64,000 nucleotides of DNA from Thysanoteuthis rhombus (lineage: Eukaryota; Mollusca; Cephalopoda; Oegopsida; Thysanoteuthidae), in the NCBI GenBank assembly GCA_963457665.1, contig OY735212.1, positions 15,621,573-15,685,572 of the forward strand. The letters are read 5' to 3'. The first letter of the stretch is position 1. Every line of letters starts with the position of its first letter. Position numbers and translations under genes: made by a program. Below the pieces are notes generated by a model, which made no database searches, had not been told where the DNA came from, and saw nothing but the letters and a program-made list of their open reading frames with translations. This document shows, piece by piece, positions 1 through 12,219 of the stretch.

Positions 1-651
1 TGTGTTATGTATTTCTGAAGTTATATCATCAAGACAAGGAGATCATTAACTTTTAAAAGAAGTTAAGAAGAAAGGAAAGAGCGGAGGAGAAGGTCTAAGG
101 CAACTACTTTCAACACGGGTAATATTTCCCCCTGGGGGAGCGAAAGTTAAGCAGAAGGAGGCGAGACTTTCTTACATACAATTTCTCGTCTATGTTATAG
201 AATCTCTCCCTGAAAGCATTCAAAGGGATCTTGAACTAAACTGCAAAGATGAATGCAAATATAAATTTGAAGCAGCTGCAATGACTGAGTTTGGGCTGTT
301 AAATACAATTAAGAAGTTCTATCGAAAAATGTGTTCTGAAATAACTGAAGTACTTTTGTGCTTTCCAACCTCCTCTGAGCTCAAACGCGATCTTAGAGCA
401 GTCAAAAAAATATTGACCAAGACGAAGCAGAACTGATATATTCATGTGAGAAGACATTAGTCTAAAACTCAGAAATATCTATTCAAATATTGTGAATCTA
501 GCAGAAAAAACATCAAACACAAGGGTCAATTTGAATAAAAATGGTAAGTGTGATGTCATTTAAGTTTCATAAAAGATTTTGGTTGGACGATTGTTTTTGA
601 AATAACTAAAAAGGACGATGGGGAAAAAAAGGTTGAGAGACCGTAATCTAA
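1..651 (+). pseudogene. hAT-type transposase C-terminal relic with right element end
   Basis: This is a decayed hAT-superfamily DNA transposon. Translating across frameshifts gives the C-terminal dimerisation region. A segment near 350-420 reads LLCFPTSSELKRDLR and continues KKILTKTKQN, like the hAT pattern (LLPFPTSYL.E.GFS followed by KILTKxRNRL). In another frame, near 450-540, it reads SLKLRNIYSNIVNLA, like the closing (DLRLKLxNIxPNI) block. A terminal motif typical of hAT right ends (AAAAGGTTGAGAGACCG) follows at about 626-643. There are in-frame stops and at least one frameshift, so it cannot encode an active transposase. The left end lies outside the window. ZBED5/FAM200-like hATs are the nearest family I can name. 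The assignment rests on motifs and was not tested by alignment. Confidence 0.6.
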
Positions 652-1680
652 GGTACTACATCGGGTAATGCAGGTAGAAATTATCAAGCATCCCATTATA
701 TTACACTAGTCTTGCACATGTTACTACTGTAGTGAGTTTGATCTTGACGGGTGTCCCACCATCATAATTCAGTTCTATACTAACCTAAACTAAATGAATA
801 ACTAAATAATCTCCCCAATCAGGAGTGGAATGAGCTTTATCTTCACTGGTGATCCACTATTGTGACCCACTGCCAGTTAGGGCTAAACTGAATGTATGTG
901 GTCTGGCCTTAATGGCGTTTAAACTTGGTCTTTAAATCGATTTTCTCAGCTGTTTCAAGTCAGATTAACTTGAAACTGAATAGAAAGGTGTTCCTTGATG
1001 AAATGTTTCTTACTTAAAATCATCTCCTTCTCAGAATCACATTATCTGGCAATGATCGCGTTTAAACCTTATAGTGAATGCCTCATGGAACTTCCAGTTC
1101 TTCTTTCATTATACAACGGTATTAAATTTATCACGCCGAAGGAATGCGAAGTTCTTATTTTTCATGAAGCATGGGTCCGTTCCTTCGTCTCATCAGCCAA
1201 GGATATGAATTTCGATATGAAACAACAAAGAGCCCAAACCTTTTTCTTCCTCTCAAGACGTATTTCATGAACTTGACTTTTACGCAAATTTCGCTCCTGA
1301 AATATAGCCACAAGCTAACGGGTTACACAGATGTTTTGTGTTCGGCAGAAGCAGGGGAAAAAAACCTTTTAGCTGATGGTTGGTGGTATCAGGAAGGACT
1401 AATAACTAAACAAACATAATACGACTTTGATTTGATCTCCTTCCTGTTATTTTATTTATATTCTAGATTTCACTGTGAGGATTTCCATGAAAAAAAAAAG
1501 ATCGTCTTAAATATCGTCTGAGATATCTCCAAGTGAAATATTCGAATTGAATTTAATCATCTGTGCGCTATGGACGAACTCACAAGAGCACGGTAAAAAC
1601 TAGGCGTTCTTTTTTTCTTGGTCATTATTGCTTTGGCTCTGTGGACTAAGATTTGAAAAGGTTTTCCACATCTTTCAAGT
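652..1680. other. No recognisable gene
   Basis: Unique-looking AT-rich DNA. Short open frames at 995-1270 and 1171-1419 overlap in different frames and show no family motif, signal peptide or splice context, so I treat them as chance frames. A tRNA-like snippet near 725-760 resembles the family E repeat seen at 35.8 and 59.3 kb. Confidence 0.5.
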
Positions 1681-1681
1681 C

Positions 1682-1689
1682 CACACACG

Positions 1690-1761
<72 letters not shown>

Positions 1762-1887
1762 GAGAGAGAGAGATTTTATAACATGGATATATTTTTATAA
1801 CGTATCTATCTATATGTGCTTTTATAGTATATTTACTTGTTTTTATAACTTGCTGTGTTTGTGCGTGTTCACGTATTTGTGCCTCTG

Positions 1888-1920
<33 letters not shown>

Positions 1921-1922
1921 AT
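1682..1922. repeat. Compound microsatellite (CA)n(TA)n(GA)n(GACA)n and (GT)n
   Basis: A CA tract runs directly into TA, then GA, then GACA and GA again (1682-1772). A GT tract closes the block at 1892-1922. Open frames on both strands here are only translations of these tracts. Confidence 0.95.
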
Positions 1923-2216
1923 AACATAACGTACGTATGTATGAAGAAAGAGAATCCAAATGGATTCCTCGAGCGTTAATTGATGGAAAGCTTGTTTACA
2001 CAGTCCCAATAAAAACGCAATTCACATCACAGGATCTGATAGTGAAAACGAGGCTCGTGATAGATTTCAGCTACAATTAGATTTGTTGCCCAACGTTCTA
2101 CTCCACCTTGACTTCACATCTTTAATGGTTTTGTTTCATTCAACGTTAAACTAGACAGATGGCTGGACAGAATGGCAATTGGTAGAAGTTGCCTCCTAAA
2201 CTGTCATCTCCTTTTA

Positions 2217-2480
<264 letters not shown>

Positions 2481-2541
<61 letters not shown>
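2481..2541. repeat. (TA)n microsatellite
   Basis: About 30 TA units lie between the element at 2314-2480 and the inverted hammerhead element starting at 2542. Confidence 0.97.
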
Positions 2542-2544
<3 letters not shown>

Positions 2545-2775
2545 GTGTCATCCACAGACAGCAGTTTCGTTGTATTACAAATCTTCAGTGTGGTTATAGA
2601 CTTTCCATTACCTCATCCAGTACCACGAGGTAGGATCGAAACCTTCAGACCCAGAGGCGGACATCTATCTCTGCCCCACGCAGAACTGGTTGAATTTAAG
2701 CGATGTATCTATTCACGCATATATATTCTCCATCAACCAGAGTGCTCCATACCTAGTTTTGAAGAGCATTGCATG
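2542..2775 (-). mobile_element. Hammerhead retroelement, copy 1 (minus strand)
   Basis: Read on the minus strand, this region matches 46655-46902 over about 200 bp. Shared blocks, in order, are GAGCACTCTGG, CTCGTGGTACTG, TAATGGAAAGTCTAT, CCACACTGAAGA, and a hammerhead core ending TGTGGATGACACAAT just before the TA array. Sharing the ribozyme, the upstream body and the same TA junction shows that both are copies of one mobile family. No open frame for a reverse transcriptase or endonuclease is present, so it would depend on enzymes supplied in trans. The element is head-to-head with a partial plus-strand copy starting at 2776. Confidence 0.7.
2552..2593 (-). ncRNA. Hammerhead ribozyme (type I), copy 1 of the 46.9-kb family
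   Basis: Minus-strand reading: CCACA (stem I), CTGAAGA core at 2582-2588, stem II TTGT/ACAA after one U-C mismatch, GAAAC at 2564-2568, a four-base loop, GT, cleavage nucleotide C at 2557, then TGTGG (stem I). All invariant core bases of the hammerhead fold are present. Stem I is five perfect pairs and stem III two pairs. Compared with the 46.9-kb copy, stem II changed sequence but kept four pairs, which is a compensatory pattern that supports selection or an active ancestor. Confidence 0.75.
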
Positions 2776-2915
2776 TATATATTTATATGTATATATACTC
2801 TGGTGGATGGGGAATCGTGTGTAAGTAAATATACGGCTTAGATTCGATCCTACTGACCGTCCAGTTCTGCGTGGGGCAGGGGTAAAATACCAGCCTCTGG
2901 GTCTTCTTCTGTGCA
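2776..2915 (+). mobile_element. Partial plus-strand copy of the same hammerhead family
   Basis: ACTCTGGTGGATG at about 2799, followed by the GTAAGTAAATATACGGCTTA-like and CAGTTCTGCGTGGGGCAG blocks, matches the body of the neighbouring minus-strand copy. The ribozyme part is missing. The two copies are head-to-head, giving a local inverted arrangement. Confidence 0.55.
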
Positions 2916-3600
2916 GCTAATCGCTCAGTTGCCAGCTTATTCTAGTTCGAGATTAAAACTGAATCAATAGATTTTATATTTACGAGGATGAACACTCAGT
3001 AAAAGTCTGTGTTGATAATTATTGATCGCTCATCGTCGAATACGTTCTTTGCGTAACCTACATAAAAAGCCCCGTTTCAAAAAATTAGAGTGTGTAGAAT
3101 GGAATAACATTCATTTGCAATATATCATAATAATACTCTTTATGAAATAAAAAACTATTCGTAATATGACATACGGTATGTATTAAAATCATAGCTGAAT
3201 GGGAGGTGGTGTTTGATCAACACTGCTGGGGGACCTTTTAGTATAACTGTTTTGTTTTCTAATCCCCGAAACGGTTACATGGTAAACAACTGATGATCCC
3301 AACAAGATAAAATTTACACATAGTACCATAATATTAAAGTCAGTGTATACATGAAAACACTGAAGAAAATTACATAAATTACATTAACAGATTTTGGGAA
3401 ATAAGTGACTGAAGTGACACAAGATATATTTTGAAAAACGCTTTCTCAATTTGATTAGTGTTTGAAGCTGCAAAGCTTTCTAGAATATACGTGTGCGTGT
3501 GTGTTTGTGTGTGTGTGTGTGTGTGCATTTGGCACACTACCAATCGTAGATCAACCCTTTAAAAGGAAATAATTATTCATTTATATAATATACTATGTAT
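2916..3600. other. No recognisable gene
   Basis: AT-rich sequence with no coding signal. It holds one (GT)n tract at about 3489-3526. Confidence 0.6.
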
Positions 3601-3619
3601 ATATTATTAAGTATTTGGA

Positions 3620-3960
3620 TATATGATCCGACAGAATGATTATAGATTGCGTTATATCATATTGAAACACTTATTTGAAATGATATCCCCCTTATTACAC
3701 GGTAATTGTAACATTTGGCCTAGTCAACGGAACATAATTGTTGTGATGAAAGAAACAAATAGAGCAGACCGTGAGTGAACTAAATGAGAATTTGGAGTGA
3801 GAACAGTCACTTGGGCCTCTGCATAACCAGTAGTTGTTTAACTCAATAGTAAGAGTAACGCTACGTTGAAGCGGCTACCCTAGCGGTCACAGGTTCGATT
3901 CCTGCAGCAGCCCAATTTTCGTTCATTTATTTTATTTACGTTCACAAGGCGAAAAATTAC
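3620..3960 (+). mobile_element. tRNA-derived SINE, family A, with an inverted tail segment upstream
   Basis: The tRNA-like part at 3830-3912 has an A box (TTAACTCAATAGTAAGAG) and a B box (GGTTCGATTCC), followed by GCAGCAGCCCA and a TTTATTTACGTT-type body. The 5' leader (GAGTGAACTAAATGAG, GGGCCTCTGCATAACCAG) matches the copy at 21.9 kb. Just upstream, 3627-3735 is the family tail in inverted orientation (CGACAGAATG, AAATGATATCCCCC, TTACACGG). The locus is therefore a tail-to-head palindromic arrangement like the one at 38.1-38.6 kb. It is not a functional tRNA because the arms do not form a proper cloverleaf. Confidence 0.7.
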
Positions 3961-4078
3961 ATTAATTTCGAACGTAATCTCCTCCCTTGTCAAAGGTCTT
4001 GAGTTTTCAATGAAAATTAATCGCATAAATAGGATCATCATAGAGTGAGACTTGAGTCCTATTGATGCGTCCTTATAC

Positions 4079-4082
4079 ACAT

Positions 4083-4147
<65 letters not shown>
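4079..4147. repeat. (CA)n(TA)n microsatellite
   Basis: About 12 CA units followed by about 22 TA units. Confidence 0.97.
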
Positions 4148-4149
<2 letters not shown>

Positions 4150-4469
4150 GGCTTCGCTTCGCAAACGAAGATTTTGGGGAGAGTTTTCTACTGTAGTGAG
4201 ACTATGGATAGCGAGTTATGTATGTATGCATGCATGCATATATAAGTGTGTGTATGTGTATTTGTATGTGTTTGTGTGTAAAGAGGTATCTATCCGTTCA
4301 TTCTATCTATTTCTTTTGTATCCCCAACTCACCCTATCTTCTTTTCTTGGTCCCTCATAATATAATTCAGTGCCGTGTTTGCTACCATCTATTGACAGAA
4401 ATTCAAATGCTGATTTTCAAAGCTGGCAGATCCTCTCAATACAATCGTTTTACCATCATTTCCATCCAT

Positions 4470-4470
4470 G

Positions 4471-4518
<48 letters not shown>

Positions 4519-4564
4519 AATATAAATATATACCTACGTATATGCATACATATATGTATATATG

Positions 4565-4595
<31 letters not shown>

Positions 4596-4864
4596 TCATA
4601 TACATATACATATATGAATATGCATATATATACATGTATATATACATATACATGCATGTATATACATATATGTACATGTATATATATACATACATATATG
4701 TATGTATATACATAAATGAATATACATATGTATACGTACATACATATATGTACATGTATACATCTACATATATGCATATACATGTATACACATATACATG
4801 AATATGAGTACCTACATATGTATATATATATATATATATACATTCGTACATACATGTATATACT

Positions 4865-4914
<50 letters not shown>

Positions 4915-5075
4915 CATACATACATACATACATATATGTATAAATATATATATGTATATCCATATATCGATAAGTACATCCATATTTGTATATATATATA
5001 TATATAGAGAGAGAGAGGGGGGGGCAGAAAGAGATAGAGGGAGATAGAGGAGACGCAGAGAGAGAGAGAGAGAGA
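4470..5075. repeat. TA-rich satellite with TACATA/TATG variants and a GA tail
   Basis: About 600 bp of TA repeats broken by TACATA, TATGTA and CATG variants, with a perfect (CATA)n run at 4910-4932 and GA/GGA repeats at 5006-5075. The many overlapping frames here (Tyr, Ile, Met, Cys, His) are translations of the satellite. A small self-similar GACTGACTGACTAACTAACT tract occurs later, at about 5379-5400. Confidence 0.95.
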
Positions 5076-5079
5076 CAAA

Positions 5080-6702
5080 GCGATGGAAAGAAAAGAAAGA
5101 AAGAAAAATATGAAGAATTTTATAAATGGATTTTAAGCTATTTCATGTGACCGGATATAAAAATCTTGTACTCATTCAATCTTTGCAGGAAAAGGAAATT
5201 TGTTCATTACATTTGTTTCTTGTTTTTTTATTCATTTCTTTTTACTTCAAAAAGGAACCTTTATAAGAAAAATCAAGGACCACGACAATATAGTAAACGG
5301 ATGTAGGAAACTTGATTAGATCCGTTTTCTTCCAGAATTTTTTAGATGCAGCAGCATCTCTAGTACTGATCGCGGACACTGACTGACTGACTAACTAACT
5401 GACTGATCAACTGAAATGAGAATTATGTCCTTAGCTAGATCTTAACGCAAGAATACCCTATTTACCGAGTACAATGCTATCTGCCCTACCAGACTTTCAG
5501 GCTGATTCAATATTCTGCCAGATTGTAATATTTATCTGCTCAGCAATTTTCCATGAAGGAGTGAAAGGTTTTTCACATTAAGAACGAATCAATAACAAAA
5601 TTGATAACAATCTTGAAGTCTTCTGTTGTGTCTAAAGATTTTGTTCGCTTTTCTCACTGTTGCTAACCATGGTTTGTTATTTATAGCTGAAGCTGTCTTT
5701 TGAAAGATCAGCTAAATTTTCCCATTGACTTTACAGCTAAAAATATATATACTCATTATAGCCCACTTATGAAAATAAAAAAAACTATACATCTACGCTC
5801 CTGAGCAGATTATTGGTACAAATTGTACTGTTACTTTTATCAAACTTATTAATTGATTTTTAAAGGTCCAGAATTTCGGCTGTTGTTGATTTTTATTACC
5901 CAAGTTCGAAAAAAAAAGTCAGCCGGATCTAGCTGGAAAATGGCTAATTTGTTGATATTTTCATTTCTATTAGCTCCTTGTCAAATCGCAACTTGAGAAT
6001 GAAGAATTGAATGCTAAATGTCCTCAAAAGTGCTTAATCGGTCTGCCGCCGAGTATGGGTGTCAGCTGCCACTTTTCGGGGGTAACAGAAGAGGGACGGG
6101 GCACTTATACGCTATCACCAGATGTCGGTTGTCAAATGAAGGACTAGCAAGTGCTCAATTCGTGACTCGCCCGAAGCTATCAGTGTTCAGAGTGACCCCT
6201 ACAGTGACCTAGGCCTCCATAAAGTTCCAACTTTCAAATACCCTCGCCTTTGGTGAGGAGGCCTGATCTGGAGTACGGGTGGACAAATGCTCGCTTTGTT
6301 CAATCACTTCAGGTAATATCGGTGAAGAAAAAAAAAACAATGAAAAAAAAACCAGATATACGTGTGAGTATACACATATACTAATGTACACATATATGTG
6401 CGTTTACGTATCGTGCATTTGTGTATACATATCTTCGCACACAAACGCATACACACACACATACACATACATAATGTTCTTGGCGCCGATCTTGCGCTTG
6501 CAGAACTCGCAGAGAATGATTCATCGACGGTCGGTGGGCCGCCTACTTGCTACAACATTTCTTCAACGTGAGCCGTCAGAAACCAACTGCGTGATAAGAA
6601 CGGTAAAAGATTGGGGGAAAAAAATCCTTCCGTTCTACAAATGTCGCTACACAACTGTAAAAGAACCGGGTAAGTTGTCCAAAATACTGCAACAAATAAT
6701 AA
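5080..6702. other. No recognisable gene
   Basis: Mixed AT-rich DNA. The part at 5970-6320 is richer in GC and has an open frame at 6018-6212, but no domain or splice context was recognised. A small CA/TA tract lies at 6400-6472. Confidence 0.5.
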
Positions 6703-6930
6703 TAGAAACAGGTCTGGTTAGTCACTCAATAGGAACCGTCTCATGACCAACATCTTCTTGGCAGCATGCCGTCTTTAGTGGTGATTCTAGAAAAGGGATT
6801 GATCCGTAAATAAGTAATTTTTCTTACGTCTAGTTGGGCAATGATCATTGAAACAAACTCCAAGTTTCGGGGTGGGGGTTCAAGACAAACAAACGTGAAA
6901 TGACAAAAAACGGAGAATCCAATTTAACTT
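6703..6930 (+). repeat. Dispersed repeat family F, copy 1
   Basis: It begins ACAGGTCTGGTTAGTCACT and continues through GGAACCGTC, GGCAGCATGCCG and GTTGGGCA blocks shared with copies at 8.4, 9.6 and 12.2 kb. It has no coding capacity. The class is unknown; a SINE-like or non-autonomous element is possible. Confidence 0.65.
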
Positions 6931-8257
6931 TCATTGTAAATTGCATCCTCCAATATAAACCTTGCCGGTAAAAACCGTTCCATCTTGACATGATTAGGTG
7001 TAAATATTGAAAATCATTAGTAAATATGTCCATCCATCAAGCTCCTTTGGTGTGGCCTGGGCGTGTGTCACAGTCAACCAGCCAATACATGATCAGCCAG
7101 CCACTCAAAATCACTCAATAAATGAAGAGACCAATATGGACAGCTTTGGTCGATGCTTTTTTAACAGGCACGACAGAGCAGGGACAGCAATGTGCTTGGA
7201 ACTATGCAACCGACTCGGTTCAACAATGTAAACAGGTGTTTTATACTCTGTCGTCAAATACGACCATCCTATACTTTTGACTACATGAATAAATGCACAT
7301 CAAGAAATGTATGTATGAATATTTTATATATACTTTATAAGCTTCTAACTTGATAGCGCCTTTTTTCTTGAACCTTTTGAACACTTGAAGCGTCATTTAT
7401 ACATAGATATCAAATATACAAACTTTTGTCCGGGCAATTAAAGCTGTTCCGCCCATGAGTCTCTCTTAGCAGTTCTTTTGAATCGGCCGGAACGTTGTGT
7501 CTAGATCGAAAAGGGGGAAGACCAGAAGTTGGTATGTTAACGACTCTCCTCAAAGTCGGCAAAACATCGCATGCCTCTCTAAGATTCATCATAACATTTA
7601 TTTTTTTACGAGCGTAGTGCCAGTCATTTTTCACAGTTTAACATATGAATGCGCGAATTATATACATATATATTTTCGTATTGATGTACCTTTTTTAAAA
7701 ATGTTGTTTCTTTCATAACAGGTTGAGTTCACAGGTAGCTTCTTAATGATCTTGACTACTGATAGGAGTTGAGTCAGCATGGATTGTTGGACGGTGCAGT
7801 AGTTCAAACAATGTACTGTTAGATCAACAAGAAGCTACGAGTAAAATCAACCTGTAACGAAAGAAACATCTTTGAAACGGCCTGATGTTTCTGCCCCACC
7901 CTTATTAATGCAATCATATATTTATTACAATAATTATTCCAAGACGAAACTCTTGAAACTTTAGCAGAAGAAGCGAGATTCCATGATTTTACCCTGGCTT
8001 TCGTATTCTTGCATCTGTACTTTAAAAAAAAAGTATTAATATACCTACATATGCCAAGGGGGCGTGGAAGTACGTTGATAAGCAAAAACGCTCATGATCA
8101 ATTCTGCGATTATGTGAGTCATTGGGATTTGCCTGGATTTAGTAAATGTTTCTATATCTACTCTGTTTTCCCCTTGGGGTTGCCCTCCCCCGTGCTGCAC
8201 TTTCAGTCTTTCTTCCTTCCCAGTGCGCACAACACCAATCAATTGTTTCCTTGCCTT
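6931..8257. other. No recognisable gene
   Basis: Several short open frames on both strands, none with family motifs. No microsatellite or repeat copy was recognised. Confidence 0.5.
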
Positions 8258-8258
8258 A

Positions 8259-8330
<72 letters not shown>
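8258..8330. repeat. (TA)n microsatellite
   Basis: About 35 TA units. Confidence 0.97.
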
Positions 8331-8427
8331 TAGCTATTCTTAGACGCGGTATCTCAGTCCCCTTGGACCCAAACAGAACAAAATAAGAAGATAGGAAGAT
8401 GAAAGAACAATAAATACATTAAAGAAA

Positions 8428-8770
8428 ACAGGTCTGGTTAGTCACTAAATAAAAACTGCCACACGGTCAATGTCTTTTGGCAGCATGCTGAGTTGGGAGT
8501 GATCAATTAAAATCTGGGAAAAGGTACGATTAATGATATATCTTTCTAGCCTTTTGTTGGACACTAAAAAGGGTGAATTTTCAACAACAACAAAAAACAG
8601 CGTGATCGCAGCCAGACACAAACTAAGGGACCAGTTTAGCATAAACTTATATTTCAAATTGACCACCTCAACTGAAAAGCCTATTTTGAGGACGAAATTT
8701 GGAGAAGAAATTTTTTTTTTTTCTTCTAAGTATAATAAGGAGTAAAGGTTGCAATTTTCAGCTACATTGA
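8428..8770 (+). repeat. Dispersed repeat family F, copy 2
   Basis: It shares ACAGGTCTGGTTAGTCACT, TTGGCAGCATGC, AGTGATCAATTAAAAT, TTTGTTGGACA, GGGACCAGTTTAGCATAAAC and TATTTTGAGGA with the other copies. The overlapping open frames on the two strands (8533-8745 +, 8445-8816 -) arise from the repeat and are not genes. Confidence 0.75.
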
Positions 8771-9044
8771 TGCAGCCTGTACGCGGGATACAGACGAAGC
8801 CAGCCAACCATACCAACTTGAAAACTGGAGAAACCTTTACTTACAGTTTTGGTTGACATTTTCTAATAAGCCGAGGCTTACAGCCCTTTGCCGAACTCAT
8901 ACAAAGGAAATGTCAAGTTTGGGGAATCTCAAACTAGGGTACACGGGTCCCTGTGGTTGTAAGTAGGTGAAGCATCTGTTTCTTAAAAGAGAACTCCCAT
9001 TGGAGTATGAGCAGTCTTAGTTTCCATTGTATGCATCACTTGAG

Positions 9045-9330
9045 GGATCCTTGTAAGGCTGGTCGAGACCAGGACTTTATTATCACAAGTTTTTATGATC
9101 ACCCCTTTGATAGTATAACAGTCCACTGAAGGGGTACCTCCGCCCTAATCGCACAGCTTAGTGCACTTAATTAGCTGCTGAATCCATCAAGACATTCTTC
9201 CCCCATGAAAAGTTTTCCTCACTCTTCATCCGTACCGGGAATCGAACTAGGGTCCTTCTGCGTGTTAGACTAACGATTACATTCTCCGGGGGTATGCAAA
9301 AGAAATTATGAGAGTACGTGAAACTTGTGA
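9045..9330 (-). mobile_element. tRNA-derived SINE, family B (minus strand)
   Basis: On the minus strand the head carries an A-box-like CGTTAGTCTAACACGCAGAAGG and a B box (GTTCGATTCCC). The body that follows contains GAGTGAGGAAAAC, CAGCTAATTAAGTGCACTAA and GTCCTGGTCTCGACCAG, and ends near AAGGATC. The same order of blocks occurs on the plus strand at 33028-33290, so this is a dispersed family. Confidence 0.8.
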
Positions 9331-9644
9331 AAACTAGGGTCACTTGTAGACGTGATATACAGTTGGTTACACTGCGTAAATCAAAAAGGTTTCGTAAGAT
9401 CAAGCATCTCTGGTTTGCACGTACAATCACACTCTCTAAACTTCATCCCATACTCTGAATGCACTGCTTTCACTTTTCAAGAATAAAGCAAACTATCTTC
9501 CCAAAGGAAATTATGAATCACAGCCACCAATGTACACATATTTTGTCTCATTAATTGAGTATGAGTGGTGGTAAAATTAATTCACCTTGATGAAAATACT
9601 ACCTGTATGGTTCGAACCATAAATTCATGATAAAACAAATAAAA

Positions 9645-10070
9645 AGGCCATGTTATTTAGTCAATAGAAACCGTCATTCAACTAAAATCTTTAAGCAGCA
9701 TGTCATGTTAAGGTTGATCAATCAAAAAAATTGAAAAAGGGGTGATTAATGAATAAGTCACTCCTCTCGTTTTTTATTGTCAACACTATAAAGTCTAAAT
9801 AAAGGGACCAATTTAGCATAAAATTAGATTGCAAATTGAACGCAACGACTCAAACCTATTTTGGAGGGTAATCCCATACTCAATGAGGGGACTGCGAACC
9901 AAGTTTCTACCTATGTTCGAGTAGGGCTAAGCGAAGTCAGGATATATAGATACATATATATAACGATACACGGACGTGAATGAACATAAAAACACTTGAA
10001 TAACTGTAAACCCAGCAACAGTGTATGTAGCAGTGATTAATAGCTCAAAACTGTCAATTGAGAATGATAC
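9645..10070 (+). repeat. Dispersed repeat family F, copy 3
   Basis: Shares the TTAGTCAATAGAAACCGTC, GGTTGATCAATC, GGTGATTAATGAATAA, GGGACCAATTTAGCATAAA and TATTTTGGAGGGTAAT blocks. Its extended 3' part (GTAGGGCTAAGCGAAGTC, ACCCAGCAACAGTG, AGCAGTGATTAA) is also present in copy 4. The full unit is therefore about 420 bp. Confidence 0.75.
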
Positions 10071-10265
10071 GCGGATGTGTCTCTATGAAATTGTGCCTAG
10101 AAGTGAGTTTACTTTTTAGAAACTACCAAGCTAACCAATCTCACGAGAAATGCAACATTAGATTGAAGGAAATTATTGTTAGTTCTATGGTATCCATACA
10201 TTTTGCACGATATTCCTCACTAAGGGGGTATGCCAACACTGCCAAATAGGACGAACTGGTATGCT

Positions 10266-10720
10266 GGAAGAAAAGGGTTGAGAAACCCTGATCAACGTCA
10301 ACAAGTATCAACTTTCAAAAAGCGTTAGGTCCATTACTCGAGTCGCTTAACGATTACTTAAATCGGTTTCTGCGGCGTAAAACAAAATAAAACGTCATAT
10401 TCACTCGGCAAGATTCTCTGACAAGGAATGAAAAAAAATTAACAAGTAAAAAAGGTTCATCTTTTGAACAAAACGTTTCGGTCGTTGTACCCTGCGGCCT
10501 TTTTCAGGTGGGAGTCGAAACTGGGGATGTTTCCGTATACTGAGACAGGGGGGTCGCCATCGAAGCAGAATAATGATGAACCTACGTCTAAAAAAATTTC
10601 AGACGGAAAGTAAAGAGAAATTTGAGGAAAACCACTTTTAGAATTCGTAATGACTGGCAGACTTTCAGTCTAAACCATGCATTCTCAACATGGGCGATAT
10701 CTTGTCACATACAAATATTA
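10266..10720. repeat. Two hAT-like terminal motifs
   Basis: AAAAGGGTTGAGAAACCCTG at 10272-10291 resembles a hAT right end. ATTCTCAACATGGGCGATAT at about 10681-10700 resembles a left end and recurs, inverted, at 22335-22395. No transposase remains between or beside them. Confidence 0.4.
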
Positions 10721-12219
10721 CACACAAAAAATCTTTAAAAAGAAATAAGTTTCATGTTGGTAAAATCAAGAAATAAGTAGGAGCTACAAGCACTTGATGA
10801 ATTATAAAATATGCATTTTCTTTAGATTGTTTCAATTATTCATTTCTGTTTCTGCTATCGTGTTATTTCGTTTTACAAGCACGCGTAGGTTGTCCTGGGG
10901 CTCCTAATATCACCGGAAATAATTTTGAACCATTTTAGCCAATAAAAGTGGTGAAGGGTTCTATCCACTAAACTCCCTCTGAAAATATTTATTTCAATGG
11001 GGGGGGGGCGTTGAAGTTTATTATAAACATCTAGATTTTCTAGAATCAAGATGGTTATTTTTACTCTATTCTGGATGTTTTCCAGTAGAAAACGCCAGTG
11101 ATGTCACAAACATAATTTAGTCTGACCATGGATTTTTTTCTTCCATGGATATTTTTTCATGTGACTTCGACGTTTGACGCCACAGTTGTTCGATTAATGA
11201 CTGTGATGACGAGTGTGTTATGAAATTTATTTGGCTTAACCAAGATGAGGAATTTTACGATAGAAAACAATATTCCTTTTAGATGATACACACTCAACCC
11301 ACTTAAATGTGAGTATTTATTTGGTTTAAGGCATTTCATAATGTAGAACGATGGGGGTTTAGGACGACAGTTGAGCTGAAGAGACGATAGATCCTTCTAA
11401 AAAATACTCAAAGGATTGATGGAGGAAAAATGATTGTCTAAACGCCCATGATGTTCTCGTTACTATTCGACGATTCTTTCGAGGCAAACATCCTCATGTT
11501 ATCTACCAGGCTTGGTTTAGTTTTGGAAGAAGACCACACGCACAGAACATCAAGAGAGGATCGAACTCACAACTCTGTGACCAAGATTGTTCTCTGATTT
11601 CGAAATGCGTCGTTATCATTCCAACAATTGTTTGTGCTCCTCCATTTTCGTTTTTTGTTGTTGTTGTTTTTTTTTTTTTTTGCTGCTGCTATTGACAGAA
11701 CAATTTCGACTGGTTGATTATATGGCTCTCTCCGGACGTGCAGTCTGTATGGCACAAGAGGCTTGTTCAGCAAATAGGATCTTATACTATTTTCGAAACA
11801 TTTTGCGTTTCTAGAGTCTTCCTTCGTATACGCCTGCCCTCACGTACAGGTGCGTTTACGTGCGCTCATGTGTACACCAACGCGCTGATGTATATTTATT
11901 AGGTCGAGCCTCTTCTTGGCCTAATTTCACCACCATTTTTTTCTTCATCTTTTCCCCATATAGATGAAAAGATATGGCCGCCCTCCTCGAACTACTGATT
12001 TTTTGTGGCAGGTGAAATCACTCTTTAGATGTGTCTGATAAACAATTTTTTATATATAATCGGGGCATCATAGACATAAATACGTATAGAAAAGACATTT
12101 ATTTTTTCATCACCTATCCAAATAACCTACTTGCTTGGTAGGGCGCAATAGTAAGGGATTTTTACGAGCAAAAGAAAAAACATGAATTCTAAGGAAACTA
12201 TGAATCACCACAACCCATA
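10721..12219. other. No recognisable gene
   Basis: Short open frames only. A degenerate tRNA-like head on the minus strand near 11550-11600 (GAGTTCGATCCTCTC) may be another SINE scrap. A 17-base T run (about 11667-11683) follows GTT repeats. Confidence 0.45.

Noticed and set aside
3288..3330. Hammerhead core at CTGATGATCCCAAC (3288)
   Set aside because: CTGATGA is present, but no complementary stem II with a following GAAA was found.
4470..5000. CRISPR-like array or telomere repeat
   Set aside because: The periodicity is a dinucleotide/tetranucleotide satellite without spaced direct repeats. No TTAGGG arrays occur and the setting is an animal genome.
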